Assembly: GCA_025331565.1 (NCBI GenBank)
Contig: JAFREQ010000043.1
Coordinates: forward strand, 4,659,001 to 4,723,000
Length of the DNA stretch: 64,000 nucleotides
Source of the DNA: Holacanthus passer
Taxonomy: Eukaryota; Chordata; Actinopteri; Pomacanthidae
Direction of reading: 5' to 3'
Made by a program: the position numbers and the translations under genes. Shown piece by piece: positions 20,397-31,974 of this stretch (position 1 is the stretch's first letter; the number at the start of each line of letters is the position of its first letter). Under the pieces are notes generated by a model, which saw only the letters and a list, made by a program, of their open reading frames with translations, had not been told where the DNA came from and did no database searches.

Positions 20397-21005
20397 GAGG
20401 TTTGTAGTTGCACCTGCTCGTCTGTTTTTGTGTCTGAAATGTCTGTTGAATGTTGGATCTTTTAATAGTGAAGGAAATATAGTGTTATGCTTTAAGTCTG
20501 AGTACCTCGCATCATAAATAAATCACTGTTACTCTTCATATTATATGTAGCATGTCCAATAACAATACTATTTTTTTCATATTTAATATCATTACCATTT
20601 GATAATTTCCAACTTCATTAAATGCTGCCATATCTGCGGGTACTGACTTCAGTAGAAAAGAAGCCAGCTGCAGAGGCAGATGCCCACTGCAGTTCAACTA
20701 GGCCAGTCAGGTGGTTTGTGATTGCACCTGTTCATCTGCTTTTCTGTCTGAAATGTTAAATGTTGGATCTTTTGATAGTGAAGGAAATATGGGCTGCATG
20801 TATGGGTCTGACTGATAAACGTGTGGAGAGCCATATGTGTGCCTGCCCACTAACACTTCTCTTATTTAAAATTATATCAACACCATTTGCTTTCTTTTTT
20901 TTTTTTTTTTTAACTCCACAGTTGTTAATGAAGGAAAGTGTATCTGCAGGTATTCACTGAAAGGAAGCCAGCTGTAGAGGCAGATGCCCACTGCAGTTCA
21001 ACTAT
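20397..21005. repeat. Local tandem duplication, two units of about 300 bp
   Basis: Unit 1 (about 20397-20706) and unit 2 (about 20707-21005) share a start (GGTTTGTxxTTGCACCTG...GTTGGATCTTTTxATAGTGAAGGAAATAT) and an end (AAGCCAGCTGxAGAGGCAGATGCCCACTGCAGTTCAACTA). The spacing is about 310 bp at the start and 300 bp at the end. The centres have diverged, with a poly-T run in unit 2. It lies directly upstream of the candidate first exon. Confidence 0.85.
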
Positions 21006-21036
21006 ATTACTCTACGCAGAGGTCTGTGCATCCTCC

Positions 21037-21071
<35 letters not shown>

Positions 21072-21229
21072 TCTCTCTCTCTCTCAGTCATCCTCTCCCG
21101 CCGTGCTGCTGCTGAGCCTGCGACGTTAGCAGTGGATGGGGGGGGAAAAAAAAAATCTCCCTCTCTCTCTCTCTTTGCTCTCTTTGCTTCAGCCAACGGA
21201 CGCGCAATTTGGAAGGGAAATAAGTGAAG
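21006..21229 (+). promoter_or_regulatory. Candidate promoter and noncoding first exon of a large + strand gene
   Basis: A CT-repeat tract (21039-21085) is followed by a CpG-containing, CTG-rich segment (about 21088-21130), a G/A run and another CT tract, then a segment ending GTGAAG|GTACTG, a plausible donor at 21230. Pyrimidine-rich initiation regions like this are common at TATA-less neuronal promoters. CpGs continue to about 22300, while the flanking DNA is CpG-poor. No start site or transcript can be shown from sequence alone. Confidence 0.35.
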
Positions 21230-21798
21230 GTACTGTATTAAAATCCGTTTCCATCGTGAGATTTAAAGCTCATTTTTTCCCTCCCTCCATCTTTTGAATG
21301 CTGCTCCTTGGTGTTGTATGTTGCAATGGATGCAAGCGACGGCAGAGCGAGCATGCACCTGCACTCCAGACTCCAACGCTCTGCTGGGCTGAGTCCTCTT
21401 GGTGCAACAGAAGCCCATATGGTTGATATTTACCAGCGCTTGCAACCGTGCTTTTCCTGTTTGGGGCTTTGCATTACCTGCAATTCTGAGCAGACTTGTG
21501 ATATCAAATCATGCTGTACGTGTATGGAATAAGATTTGATTGCTGGGTGTTAGTCTACATGTACAGTTGTTGCTGTGCACCGCCGGACGCTATTTCTGCA
21601 TGTTTGGGGTCTAAATGCCAAACAGAAGTGATTAAAATGTGTGGCCGTAGATTTGAAGTGTCACATGAAGCCAGGCTTGGTATTTATGCCGGGCTCTGCG
21701 GGGACAGGATGGACGGGCAGAGTGCGCGCCATGGACAGATGTGCAAGAAGGGATTTAGTATCGAGGGAGGAATCACGCAGGGGATAAAACTGGCGATG

Positions 21799-22012
21799 CG
21801 TGTGTGTGTGTGTGTGTGTGTGCGTGTGTGTGCATGTGTGTGTGTTCTGGCTTGTGTTTTGGAGGGTGAATGGCCAGGCTTTCCAGCAGTGTTGACCACT
21901 GTGTCGCACGACTTTACCTGCAATGAGGGCTTCTAATGTCAGCTGCCTCGTTCTCCTGTGCTCGTGCGTGTGTGCGAGTCTAGTGTGTGTGTGTGTGTGT
22001 GAGAGAGAGAGA
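21799..22012. repeat. GT microsatellites with adjoining GA tract
   Basis: Interrupted (GT)n lies at 21799-21846, and (GT)n followed by (GA)n at 21983-22012. Both are imperfect. The open frames across them on either strand are repeat translations and not genes. Confidence 0.9.
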
Positions 22013-22223
22013 TTTCCTGCCAGCAGCAGCAACAGTGTCCGACTGCTGACCGATGGACCACACAGATTCCATCGCCCACACATTTTGGGCTGCCAGGCAC
22101 GAGATGAAACGTGGCAACTGTGTACAACATTTTAAAACCATCCATCACTACTCTGGTTAAATGAATCTTCTGTCCTGTGTGTCCATCATCAGTGGATGTG
22201 TGTGTGTCCTCGCAGTGCAGGGC

Positions 22224-22244
22224 TTCAGCACCATGGACAGCGCT
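22224..22244 (+). promoter_or_regulatory. RE1/NRSE site for the REST repressor
   Basis: The 21 bases agree with the canonical RE1 element at 20 positions: TTCAGCACC, a two-base spacer AT, then GGACAGCGC with T in place of C at the end. REST binding to such sites silences neuronal genes outside neurons. It lies about 1 kb downstream of the candidate first exon, where RE1 sites of neuronal genes are often found. Confidence 0.85.
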
Positions 22245-25200
22245 TTGTGCTGACCAAGCGCAAAACTGGCTCTGGTGGTGTGTGAGCGCCACATGTTGGG
22301 GAGATTGACTGGTTCTGAGATGTGATAAGTGTGTGCTTGAACATGATCTGCATGCCTAATCGAAATGTAGGCACCATTTTCTTGCTCACTTAGGTGATGA
22401 GAGAATAATAAGAGGAGATACTTAAAGAGGAATCAGGCATTGAGTTGTGCATGGGAGTGAGTGGTGGAGCAGGTGGATGGCGTATTTCTTCTGTTTTTCT
22501 TGGCACAATCACTCTTTTTAGAGTTCACACACACAAACATCAGAATGACTTCGATTAAAATGCCACTTGTTAGCTTTACAAGATTAGATATGTCACTCCA
22601 AATGAATGCAAATAAAGTAAATAAGACATTACATTTGCGTTTTTTCTATGGCTTGTGAAAAGATGAATTCACTACAGATGTCAACAAAGCTGGTACAGTC
22701 AATTAATGTTGGTCTTTAGATGTGAACATCAATAAGACAGCACTGTTTCTTTCCTGATCAATAGTTAATAAGTGCTCCATCAGGTTCGGCTCAAAATGAC
22801 AGAAGGGCGTATCGGTTTGCTAAGTAGGTGGATTCCTCCTTATATACAGTGTAGTAAATTTGCCTTCACTACAGTCAATAAGGAAAACCTCTCCCAGTGC
22901 CTTCGCCATCCATGCTAAGCCTGGTCCCATCAATCACTGGCCCCGCCCACTTGAAATAAGGAGAACTACATGAGGAATACATGTCAAGCTTCGTGCCCCA
23001 CATTATTTCGTTCTCTTATTACACCCCTTTGGTTTCCACAAATTGCTTCATTCTCTCTCCATCCACTGCATTCATTTGTCCCATTCTGCTTATCTCCCTA
23101 AATCCATTTCTTCCTGATGTCGATGATTCCTGATGTTGCCCTTGGAGGAGTGATGAGCAGTCTCCAATCAATTGCAATCACAGATCAGTGGTGCACCAGG
23201 AAAAAGGGGAGAGGAAATCAGTACGGGAGGCAGGCCGGGGAGTCCTGAATGATGACCACCCACCTACCAAACCCACTGCCTTGTTGCCATGTAATCTTCA
23301 GTTCTTCAGAATACTATTGAACCACGTTAGCCATAATTCAGGGAATCCATAGCGCTGTCTGTTGGGGTTGCTCTCCAGAGGTGATGGATGTTATACTGGA
23401 AGGAACCTGAAGTGTAATTTTCTTCCTGCTTACTTGTCTTGTGTGAAATCCAAGACATGCAAACTGATACTGCTGCTTTGACTGGCTGAATAAAATAAGA
23501 AAAAAAATAACAACCGTGCCGGTGAAAGACTGGATTACTGGAGCGACATAAAAACAGGATTCAGCAAAGTAAACATGGGAAGAAAATACAGGGAAAGACT
23601 AAAACATAATGGCACCAAAAATGATATATAACACAAACTGAATACTCAGTGTATCCTGGTATACAAATCAGCAGTATCATTTAGTCTGATGGATGATTGG
23701 AATAAGACGGCACAGCAGTCTGAACCAGGATGAATAAGAGAAAATGTTCCAGTGGTCTCTCTCTTCACAACTTGTGAGTTAAATGGAATTTCTACCAATT
23801 GCCTGAGTCAATAGAGAGCCAGATGGTGCAGGGGCTCGAGCAGTTATCGAATAGTTAATAAAAAGAGCTGATAGCGCCGTCATATTTTCCTGACCTCGGT
23901 GCACTGAGAGACCAAGACACTTTGTGCTTCTCTGACCTAATTAATTCACCTTGCACTCAGAAGCAGGTCAAACGGACGATGGTCCTGATGCGGTGATGGG
24001 ATGATGCTACAGCACATGCCGGGGGGATTTTGATGACGTTTTTACACTGATTAAATGGCAGTAAAATGCACTGATGTTAAACCCACTTATGTGTAATTCC
24101 TCTTTGACAGCACAGACCTTATGGGAAGTGCTGAGTTGATAAGATATGCAATAGTAACAGTGTCGAGTGTGTTTCTGTTTGATTGACTAATAAAGCAGAT
24201 GGCCGGGAGGGTGACTGGCTGCTTAGCCGACTACTTGACCGGCTGGTTCTGCCATTCATTAACTCTCTCGCTAAGTCAGTCGACCACATGCTAACTCACG
24301 ATCGACAACTGGCTTTGTTGCAAATAAATGCAATAGATACAATGCAACCGTAGAGGCACAATCTGTGAAGCAAATATAAACAAAAGTGTCGCAGCACCAC
24401 CAAAATTTAAAGGACTGAAAGTTGCTATGACAGTTTGAAGGGTTGATTTACAAAACATTTTAATACACAGACAAGTTATTAATGCCACAGATGCTGTAAA
24501 ATGTCTGTAATAAAACATTTAGTCTTTTCAACTTCCTTAATTATTTATGCGGATATATATGTACTATGGTCATAAAAGTGCTGATTGGGCTTTTAACTAA
24601 CCATATAACTGGGCCTTTATCTACCTTCATGTATTATTCATCTTCTTTTCTTTTTCATCCATCCATACGGTACATCTAAGGACAGTACATTCTTAACAGA
24701 AACTATAAACATTTAAATTCTGTTTAAATTTGTATTAAAAAGATGAAAACCCCAGTATCGTGCCTCCCTGTTTGCATGGCTTTTCCACTGCTTAGTGTTA
24801 TACAGTGTGCTCATATGTCTCTGATCCTCAGGGTTTATTCCAGGGAATAAGACTCTCAGCTCTCCGGCCCACAATTGGCAATCTCAGATCTTTAGCATTC
24901 CCCACCAGCTCCACCTCTCCCCCCGGCCTCCCTTTCCCAGCCACGCCCTTCAAATCGATTTCCGTATCCATCAGGAAGGATTATGCAAAGATCCTGAGAG
25001 GGATAACCCTTGGGAGACATTCACACTTGCTCACTCCTCCACATCGCATTCTTGGCCATCGCACACTGTGCTCTCTTTGAGCCTACCAGCTGTTGCAGTG
25101 CTCTGTGCAATCAATACGACAGTCATGTTTCACAACAACCGTCACTCCTTCACTGCCAGGAACCTGTGGGAGGTCCCCTTGGGCGAGAGACTGAGAGACA

Positions 25201-27836
25201 TGGTAGACAGTGATTTGCTGACAAGGTTTTAGAAATGCAACAGCATTGGCGGGTTTGAGAAATTCAGATGCAGTTTCATGAGCTGTGTGTTTGTGGGGCG
25301 GGGGGTGAAAGTGTTGATGGGGAAACCTCTGTTCCATGGGAGGATGAGACGTGAAGGGAGTGCTGAGAGAGGGAGAAAAGGGGGAATGGATTGGGGGAAT
25401 GGATTAAGAGGAGGAAACATGAAGCAGATAAAGACAGGAATCAAGAATGTTAGAGTTGCTTGCTATCTTGCGTTGTGGGGAAACTTCATCAGGGAATCCA
25501 CTGTTACATCCAGGCACGCAGGACCCCCTCAGGACCCTACGGGGAGGAGGAGGAAGGAGAGGAAGGAACAGGAGGGAGAGCAGGGTAGGAAGGAGGGGTG
25601 TGGAATATGAGAGCAAAGAGGACGAGAGGTTAAGTGGGTATTAGTAGGAAAGCCGTAAGAGGCACAGTTGAGGTGTGGTCCTGCTCCTGGAAGTCTGCGA
25701 GAAAGCTTCAAATACATGGGGAGAATGGTTGTAGATACCGGTGTGGTCTGGTGGTTTCAGCCCAGTGTTGAGTAAGTGCTACAGGGCAACACAGACTCAA
25801 CATGTGCTTCCTCAATTCAGCTTGAATCCAACTTTACAAATGATGGTTCGTTTGTGTCTGTTGAATGCTCTTTTTTTTTACTGAACAAAGGTGGTTGATA
25901 ATCACCTTTAGGAAAGTGCTGGAATCCAAATACCGATGTTCAATGAACCCACAGCAGTTTTATGCAGAGGCCAATCATCCGGTGATATTGCATCCCTCCC
26001 CTTACGTTAATAGATTCACAACTCAGCACTTTATGACTATAATTGAAGTGACAAAGTGGTGCAATGTGACCTGACACTGACAAAATGTTTTTGACGGGGA
26101 AAATCTGTTGAGCAGAAAGAGGAGGACGCAGCGAAGCGTGGCTGTTTGAGTCGAAGGTGTTGGTTCTCTTGTGGTGACATACTGAAGCAGCGTGTATGTG
26201 AGTGCGAGTGGATGTGTGTATGGACATCCATGTCTCCCTTCAGTACAGAGACGAGCGCACGTCATGTTGCTGACTGAAGCCTGACTATCTGCAGCATACG
26301 TGAATATCAGCCACGAGAAACAAACCCACACACTTACACGCAGACAAGCATGCACTCTTAGTGGCTCACACTGGCACAAAAATGAATATACTGTACATAC
26401 GCTGCATAATCACTACATGCTACATGAGCTACATTGGGATTAAATACTTGGAAAACACAGTTGCATTCCATGACAGAATCACATACGAGATTTATGTGTC
26501 AGTCTTTCATTTCATTTCATTGAAGTGATGCTTATACTAGATAAATTATTCAAACCCACATGCCATGTTTTTCTTATTGCGTCACCATTACATTAAAGAA
26601 TCAAGGTTCTGAACCCAGATTCAAGAAATCGATTCTCGTGAGTTAATAATTTAAACTCTAAATACACTAATGCTAAATGAACACTAGGATATCGCTGCGC
26701 TGCAATCACATAGCTCAGTCGAGTGCCTCTATGACGCAATAAAGAAGGAAAAATTTATTCAACTACTCTGACGCTCAGTGAAGCCCAGCGTTTGGACGCA
26801 TTTCAGATTTAATAATCTCCCGAGGAAGAAAGAGCTTGACATGACTCATACAATATGCAGCTGTTACTGTTAGGGGTGCTATTTTCAGGCTCTTACTGCA
26901 GTGCACTATGCACCAATACAGAATTGATTTACTCATGTTTTCAGTGCACGATTGTTTGTCTAATAAGTCAAAATCAGCATTTGTGTGAAAAAACTGGCAA
27001 ATAAAGCAGAGATGAATGTGTGGGAGTATGCAGTTTTTTTTAAAAATTTGAACGAGTTAAGCAACTGCGGCCATTTGAAATATATCACCGGCGATAATGA
27101 ATATGGTACATTCTTGAATGGTAAAATTTCTGAATACAAAAATAAAGGCAGGTAAAAGTGGCAGCAGCTTATTTAATTTAGAATCACTTTAATCATAAAC
27201 CCAACAATCGAAATTGAATCACAAAAAATGTCATTATCCTCCATCTTTGAAAACTGTCAAATCTTGGCGACAACTTCATTTATTTTAAAGGAAGTTGATG
27301 AGTTGACGAAGCTTTTACTGAAACCTGCATGTGTGGATGTGTGTATATCATCAGCCATGCATGTTGCGCATGTTCAACTCTTTCTCTCTGGTGTATCTAT
27401 TTAGTCAGTGTTTACTGCGTGTGTGTGTTTACAGTATGTGTGTTAAGTAAGGACACCATCTGCCATCATCTTGCTTTTTGCCAACCCCCCACCTCTGTTA
27501 ACCCACACCCATGCTCACATACACGAAATCCTTCAGCGCGTTTGAGTTTGCTGAAGAAAAAAAAAAATCACTGTGACCCTCCAAGGGAAAAGCGGTTATA
27601 GATAATGGATGGTTGGATATGTGTGTGAGAGAGAGACAGAGAGAGAGAGGCAGAACATGCTGGAAGAAGAGTGGGTGTGAGGCAGAGAGTACTGTAATTG
27701 TTAAAGGGTGATGAATAAAAAGCTCGAAGACTGAGCAAAAAAGAAAGTTGTGGTATTTCTTCTCGAATTTAGCCTCTGGCATTTTAGATTCACCGTAGGC
27801 CGATGCTCGCATATTTCACTGTACATCACACTCGCT

Positions 27837-28037
27837 CACACACACACACACACACAAACAACAAAAGAAATACAATTACACGCACATACTTGCACACACA
27901 TACAAAGTAGATTTTGGAATAATGCCTTGTTTTTTTTCTGAACTGCCCTAGATTCATTTGGCATCTGTGCTGCACACTCATCTCATCTCTCTCTCTCTTT
28001 CTCTCTGTGTTGTTATCACTCTGCTTTCCCTCTTGCT

Positions 28038-28065
<28 letters not shown>
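27837..28065. repeat. CA microsatellites
   Basis: (CA)n occurs at 27837-27856 and 28038-28065, with CT tracts nearby (27987-28007, 28141-28157). Confidence 0.9.
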
Positions 28066-28069
<4 letters not shown>

Positions 28070-29142
28070 CACACACACTGACACGTTCTATCGCCCTCTT
28101 TCTTGTGGCCTGCCTCTCTTCTTGAATCCCCCCCTCCCTCCTCTCTCTCTCTCTCAGAGTACAGACTGCTAAGATCTGGGTATAAATATTTTAGCTTTGT
28201 CACCCACTCTGCATCTGGTTCACAGAGAGACAGTATCTCTGTTCCCCCTGTATTCTTGTGTGTGCATGTGTGTGTGTGTATGTCTAGGCACAGTTTAGTT
28301 GGATGACTACGTGGCGGTATGCTGTACTGGTGCATCTGTTTCTAATTTGTGCCATGGTCTACAGAAGCTGAATATTGCATTGTCTTGGACAGTAAAGTAT
28401 GTCCAGAATCAGTCTGATTTTAAGTTTAAATTTATTTTTTTGTCTCATATGTGCAAAAAGAAGCAGAGTCTTTTTTTAACAGTACAGAAAACGACACTAT
28501 CCAAATTAATTACATGTCCAAAATAATAAAATAATATGATGCAGGAAGGCCAGTTTGAGAAAGAAAACCATGGCTTATTAGAGGATAAAACACTGCACAG
28601 CGGTTTATAATGATATAGACCAGGACTTTACAACTCTGGAAAGATATCATGGATGCAGCTATTTTATTTTTGGTCATGACTGCAGTAGACATTCATTTTA
28701 TTGTGGCAAAAGTTTTGCTAGGATTTACTTCCTAGATGACCCTGTAGTTTTTTTTTGCTGGAGCCCCATTCATTGGCACAACTATTGAGCCAACAGCTGG
28801 GTCCCTTTCAAGTGAATGAGGGGGATGCATTTTTTTCACGCAGGGCTAAAGTCAGGTGCAAAGTCATGGCTGCTTTGCCACAGAGAACTTGGACTTCAGC
28901 AGATGCTCAGTGATAATCAATGGTAAAGCTTGGTGAGGGGACTGCATATATATGTGCCTGCTACACACACACACACACAGTTTCACACACAGTGGAGTCT
29001 CTTACCTGATGCTAGTGATAGGAAAAAGGATTTATGTGCTTTTTATTTGAATTTCTTTTTGCATGCTCATGAACCTTCCTACTCACTAGACATGTATTTA
29101 TTTGTTATTGTCTTAAAAGTCTGGAAGGCCTGAACAAACAGA

Positions 29143-29178
29143 AACAGAGAGAGAGAGGGAGAGAGAGAGAGAGAGAGG
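29143..29178. repeat. GA microsatellite
   Basis: An interrupted (GA)n tract. Confidence 0.9.
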
Positions 29179-31918
29179 TGGGGTATTGCAGACAGACTTA
29201 AAATAAAGGCCAGAAGCATTGTTGGAATGGTGGGTAGATTAGTGCTGGAGGAAGTATTTAGATTTTAGGAGGATTAATGTAACACAACAAAAAACTCTAT
29301 TACAGCTGAAGGTTTCAATCATTCCTAATTTTACTTACATAGAAGTCAAAAAGTATTGGTATTAGTAATTTCCCTCTGAAATGTAGTGAAGTGTGAGTAT
29401 AAAACAGAAATGCAAATAAGTAAAGTACTACAAAATTGTACTGGAATACAGTAATTGAGTAAATCTAAATTTCTTTCCAGCAGTGGAGTAGACAAACAGA
29501 CAGACAGGTGTTTGGAGGGCAGAATAACTCTAGTTTATTCTAGGGGATTAAAGATTACAAACACATCCTTCAATCTAAGCCACAGCTCGCAGACACACAT
29601 CTGCACTTTGAAGCTGCTGTTATATGCCCTGTGATTTCTCAGTATAAACAGACTAAACCTTGACAGTGTGTATCTGTGTGTACCTTCATTCATATCTAAA
29701 ACGTTTAGGTTCTCATTCAGATCCCTTCAGATGCGGTGTCGTGCTTAGTCAGCTTCTCAGGCTCAGTTTGGAGTCATGGAGGCTAAAATGTAGAAATAAG
29801 CTGTTGGCTTGAAGTAATCGATAGCAAAACAAATGCTACCTCTCCCCTCAGTCAATAATAATATTGATTGCTGTACATCCTCTGTTAAAACAAGCCAAGG
29901 GAAGTTCATTTGTTCTTCTTTTTCATTTTCCAGTACTTTTTTTTGCTGCAGTTTTACTGGTTTGTATTCCCGGCAGAGCTGAAGCACACAGACACACTGT
30001 ATAGGCCCCAGACACAAACAGACATACGCTGTAAAATGTGCATAAACCTAAGCCAAATGCACACCACATTGCACGCATAAACACAGCGACACACATACGT
30101 ATGCGCACACACACCATCTACACTCCTCCTTGCACCCCTGGGGGTTCAAATGACTTCACAAATGCTCACACTTAATCCACCAGCCAGGCGACAAAAGCTC
30201 AGACGAGTGTGTGTGAGAATGTGAGTGTGTGTATGTGGCAGCGTACTGCGCTGTGGTTTATATGCAAAAATGAGCATACTTTTTTATTTATAAGCAAATG
30301 TTGAGATTATTGGCTTTCTGTGCTGTAATTTTTTTGTAAACAACTCACATAAAATGGATAGCAATTGAAACATGAATGTGTTGCAGTTGAGGGACTGAGG
30401 CGTGAGCATGTGTTTTTTTTTTATTTTACAGCTTTGCGCTAGAGTGATTCTTATCAATTCTGAGTGTTCTTGCTTTTGTTCTCATAAACATTCCTTTGCA
30501 TGCATGAGTTGATGAGGACAATAAACTCATGTTTCTGTATTCTGTCAGATTGGTGTGAGGGAATGGGCTACTTAGTTTGTACATGCACAAGAGCCTTTTC
30601 TTAAGTATCAAATATCACAACCTGAACACAGCGGATGACAAACCGCTGATGTATGTAGCAATCAACAGTATCAGTCTAAAGATCACACAAGTCGCAAATT
30701 AGTGTTGCTGCCGGATAAATAATACAAATTCGATCTTTTCAGGCACAAAAAAAATTGCCCAGCTTGCATAAATGACTGGCACAAAAAATGCAGAGTTATT
30801 TTAAGAATGTCACTTCAAAACTAGGCCACAGTTTCCTTTGTTATGTAATTGACTCAGCTGCGACAAACATAGATTAGATCTCTGATCTACGCTATCCTCT
30901 TATTTAGAGAGGTGGAGATTAACACAGTTTTGTGTTTTTTGCATTTGTTTCAATAACCCCTACTGCATGATAAAAATTTAGGTTTAGTTTAAGAAGAGGC
31001 CTGGTTTATAAGTCAAACATATTTTATTACAGCGATTACGATGACAGCAATGCATGGGCATGCAACATTCTCCAAAATGCCACAAAGTTTCCAGATGTGA
31101 ATGCATGGAGCTACACTGATAGCAGAGTAAACTGGAGCAAAACATGCTTTTCTCTTTGCCAAAATTTAGTTCAAAATGAATCTGCCCTCACTTTAACAGA
31201 GTCCAGGGGGTTCCAATTAGAGCTGCCTTTTCTCAATTGCAATTTTTATATTATATTGTTAATGCAATTGACGTTTGTGGTACTAACTTTGACCCTAACT
31301 CTACCAAATAGCCCTAACACCAAAAATAACAATAAACACAGTTGTAACTTAAAGAACTCTAACAGAACAAAAAGTTTGTTTGGCTGCATAATCATCAGTG
31401 TTAAGTAAGCAGTAATACATTAATGAGCAAAAAGTGACAGTAAAGTGGTTTGCATTGGAAAGTAGTTACTGAATCATTTGGTGATTCTTTAGAGTTTGAA
31501 GGTGTGTGAACCCAGTGACCTTCGATGAGAGTATATGGGACTTTAGTTGTGCTGCGTGCAGTGGCCGTGGCAAACATTAATATAGCTGTTGATAGTCATT
31601 AAATACCTTCAAATTGCAGGCTTGCAGACTGGGAAACCGTGATATCTTAATTTCTATTTCTACATTTGTTAAATACAGAGTATGCTGCTGTATGTGGGCA
31701 TGGAGGTAGTTTTTTTTAAATATGTGATTACTTATGTTTTTATATTATGTATGTTGATTCCATTTTGTTAATCATATATAGCTATCAAAGCGGATGCCTG
31801 TAAACATGAGGCTTTTGAGGTCCTTTGTCCTGACAGTACCCTGACATTATCTTAACATTTTCCTGACGGCATCCCCAGTCTACAGAGATTTGTCATTCAT
31901 CACCCGAGAGAGGTGGCA

Positions 31919-31937
31919 GAGAGAGAGAGAGAGGGGG

Positions 31938-31973
<36 letters not shown>

Positions 31974-31974
31974 G
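31919..31974. repeat. GA microsatellite
   Basis: A (GA)n tract of about 56 bases with a GGGGGG interruption. The open frames on both strands here are repeat artefacts. Confidence 0.9.

Noticed and set aside
20884..20948. Possible micro-exon after a poly-T acceptor in the second tandem unit
   Set aside because: The acceptor comes from a poly-T expansion absent from the sister unit, and the segment has no frame or partner.
21511..21936. 141-codon + strand open frame near the RE1 site
   Set aside because: Its second half is translated (GT)n and the first half has no domain. The region is better explained as noncoding promoter-proximal DNA.
27826..28335. 169-codon minus-strand open frame
   Set aside because: It is built largely on CA/GT and CT/GA microsatellites, which stay open in several frames.
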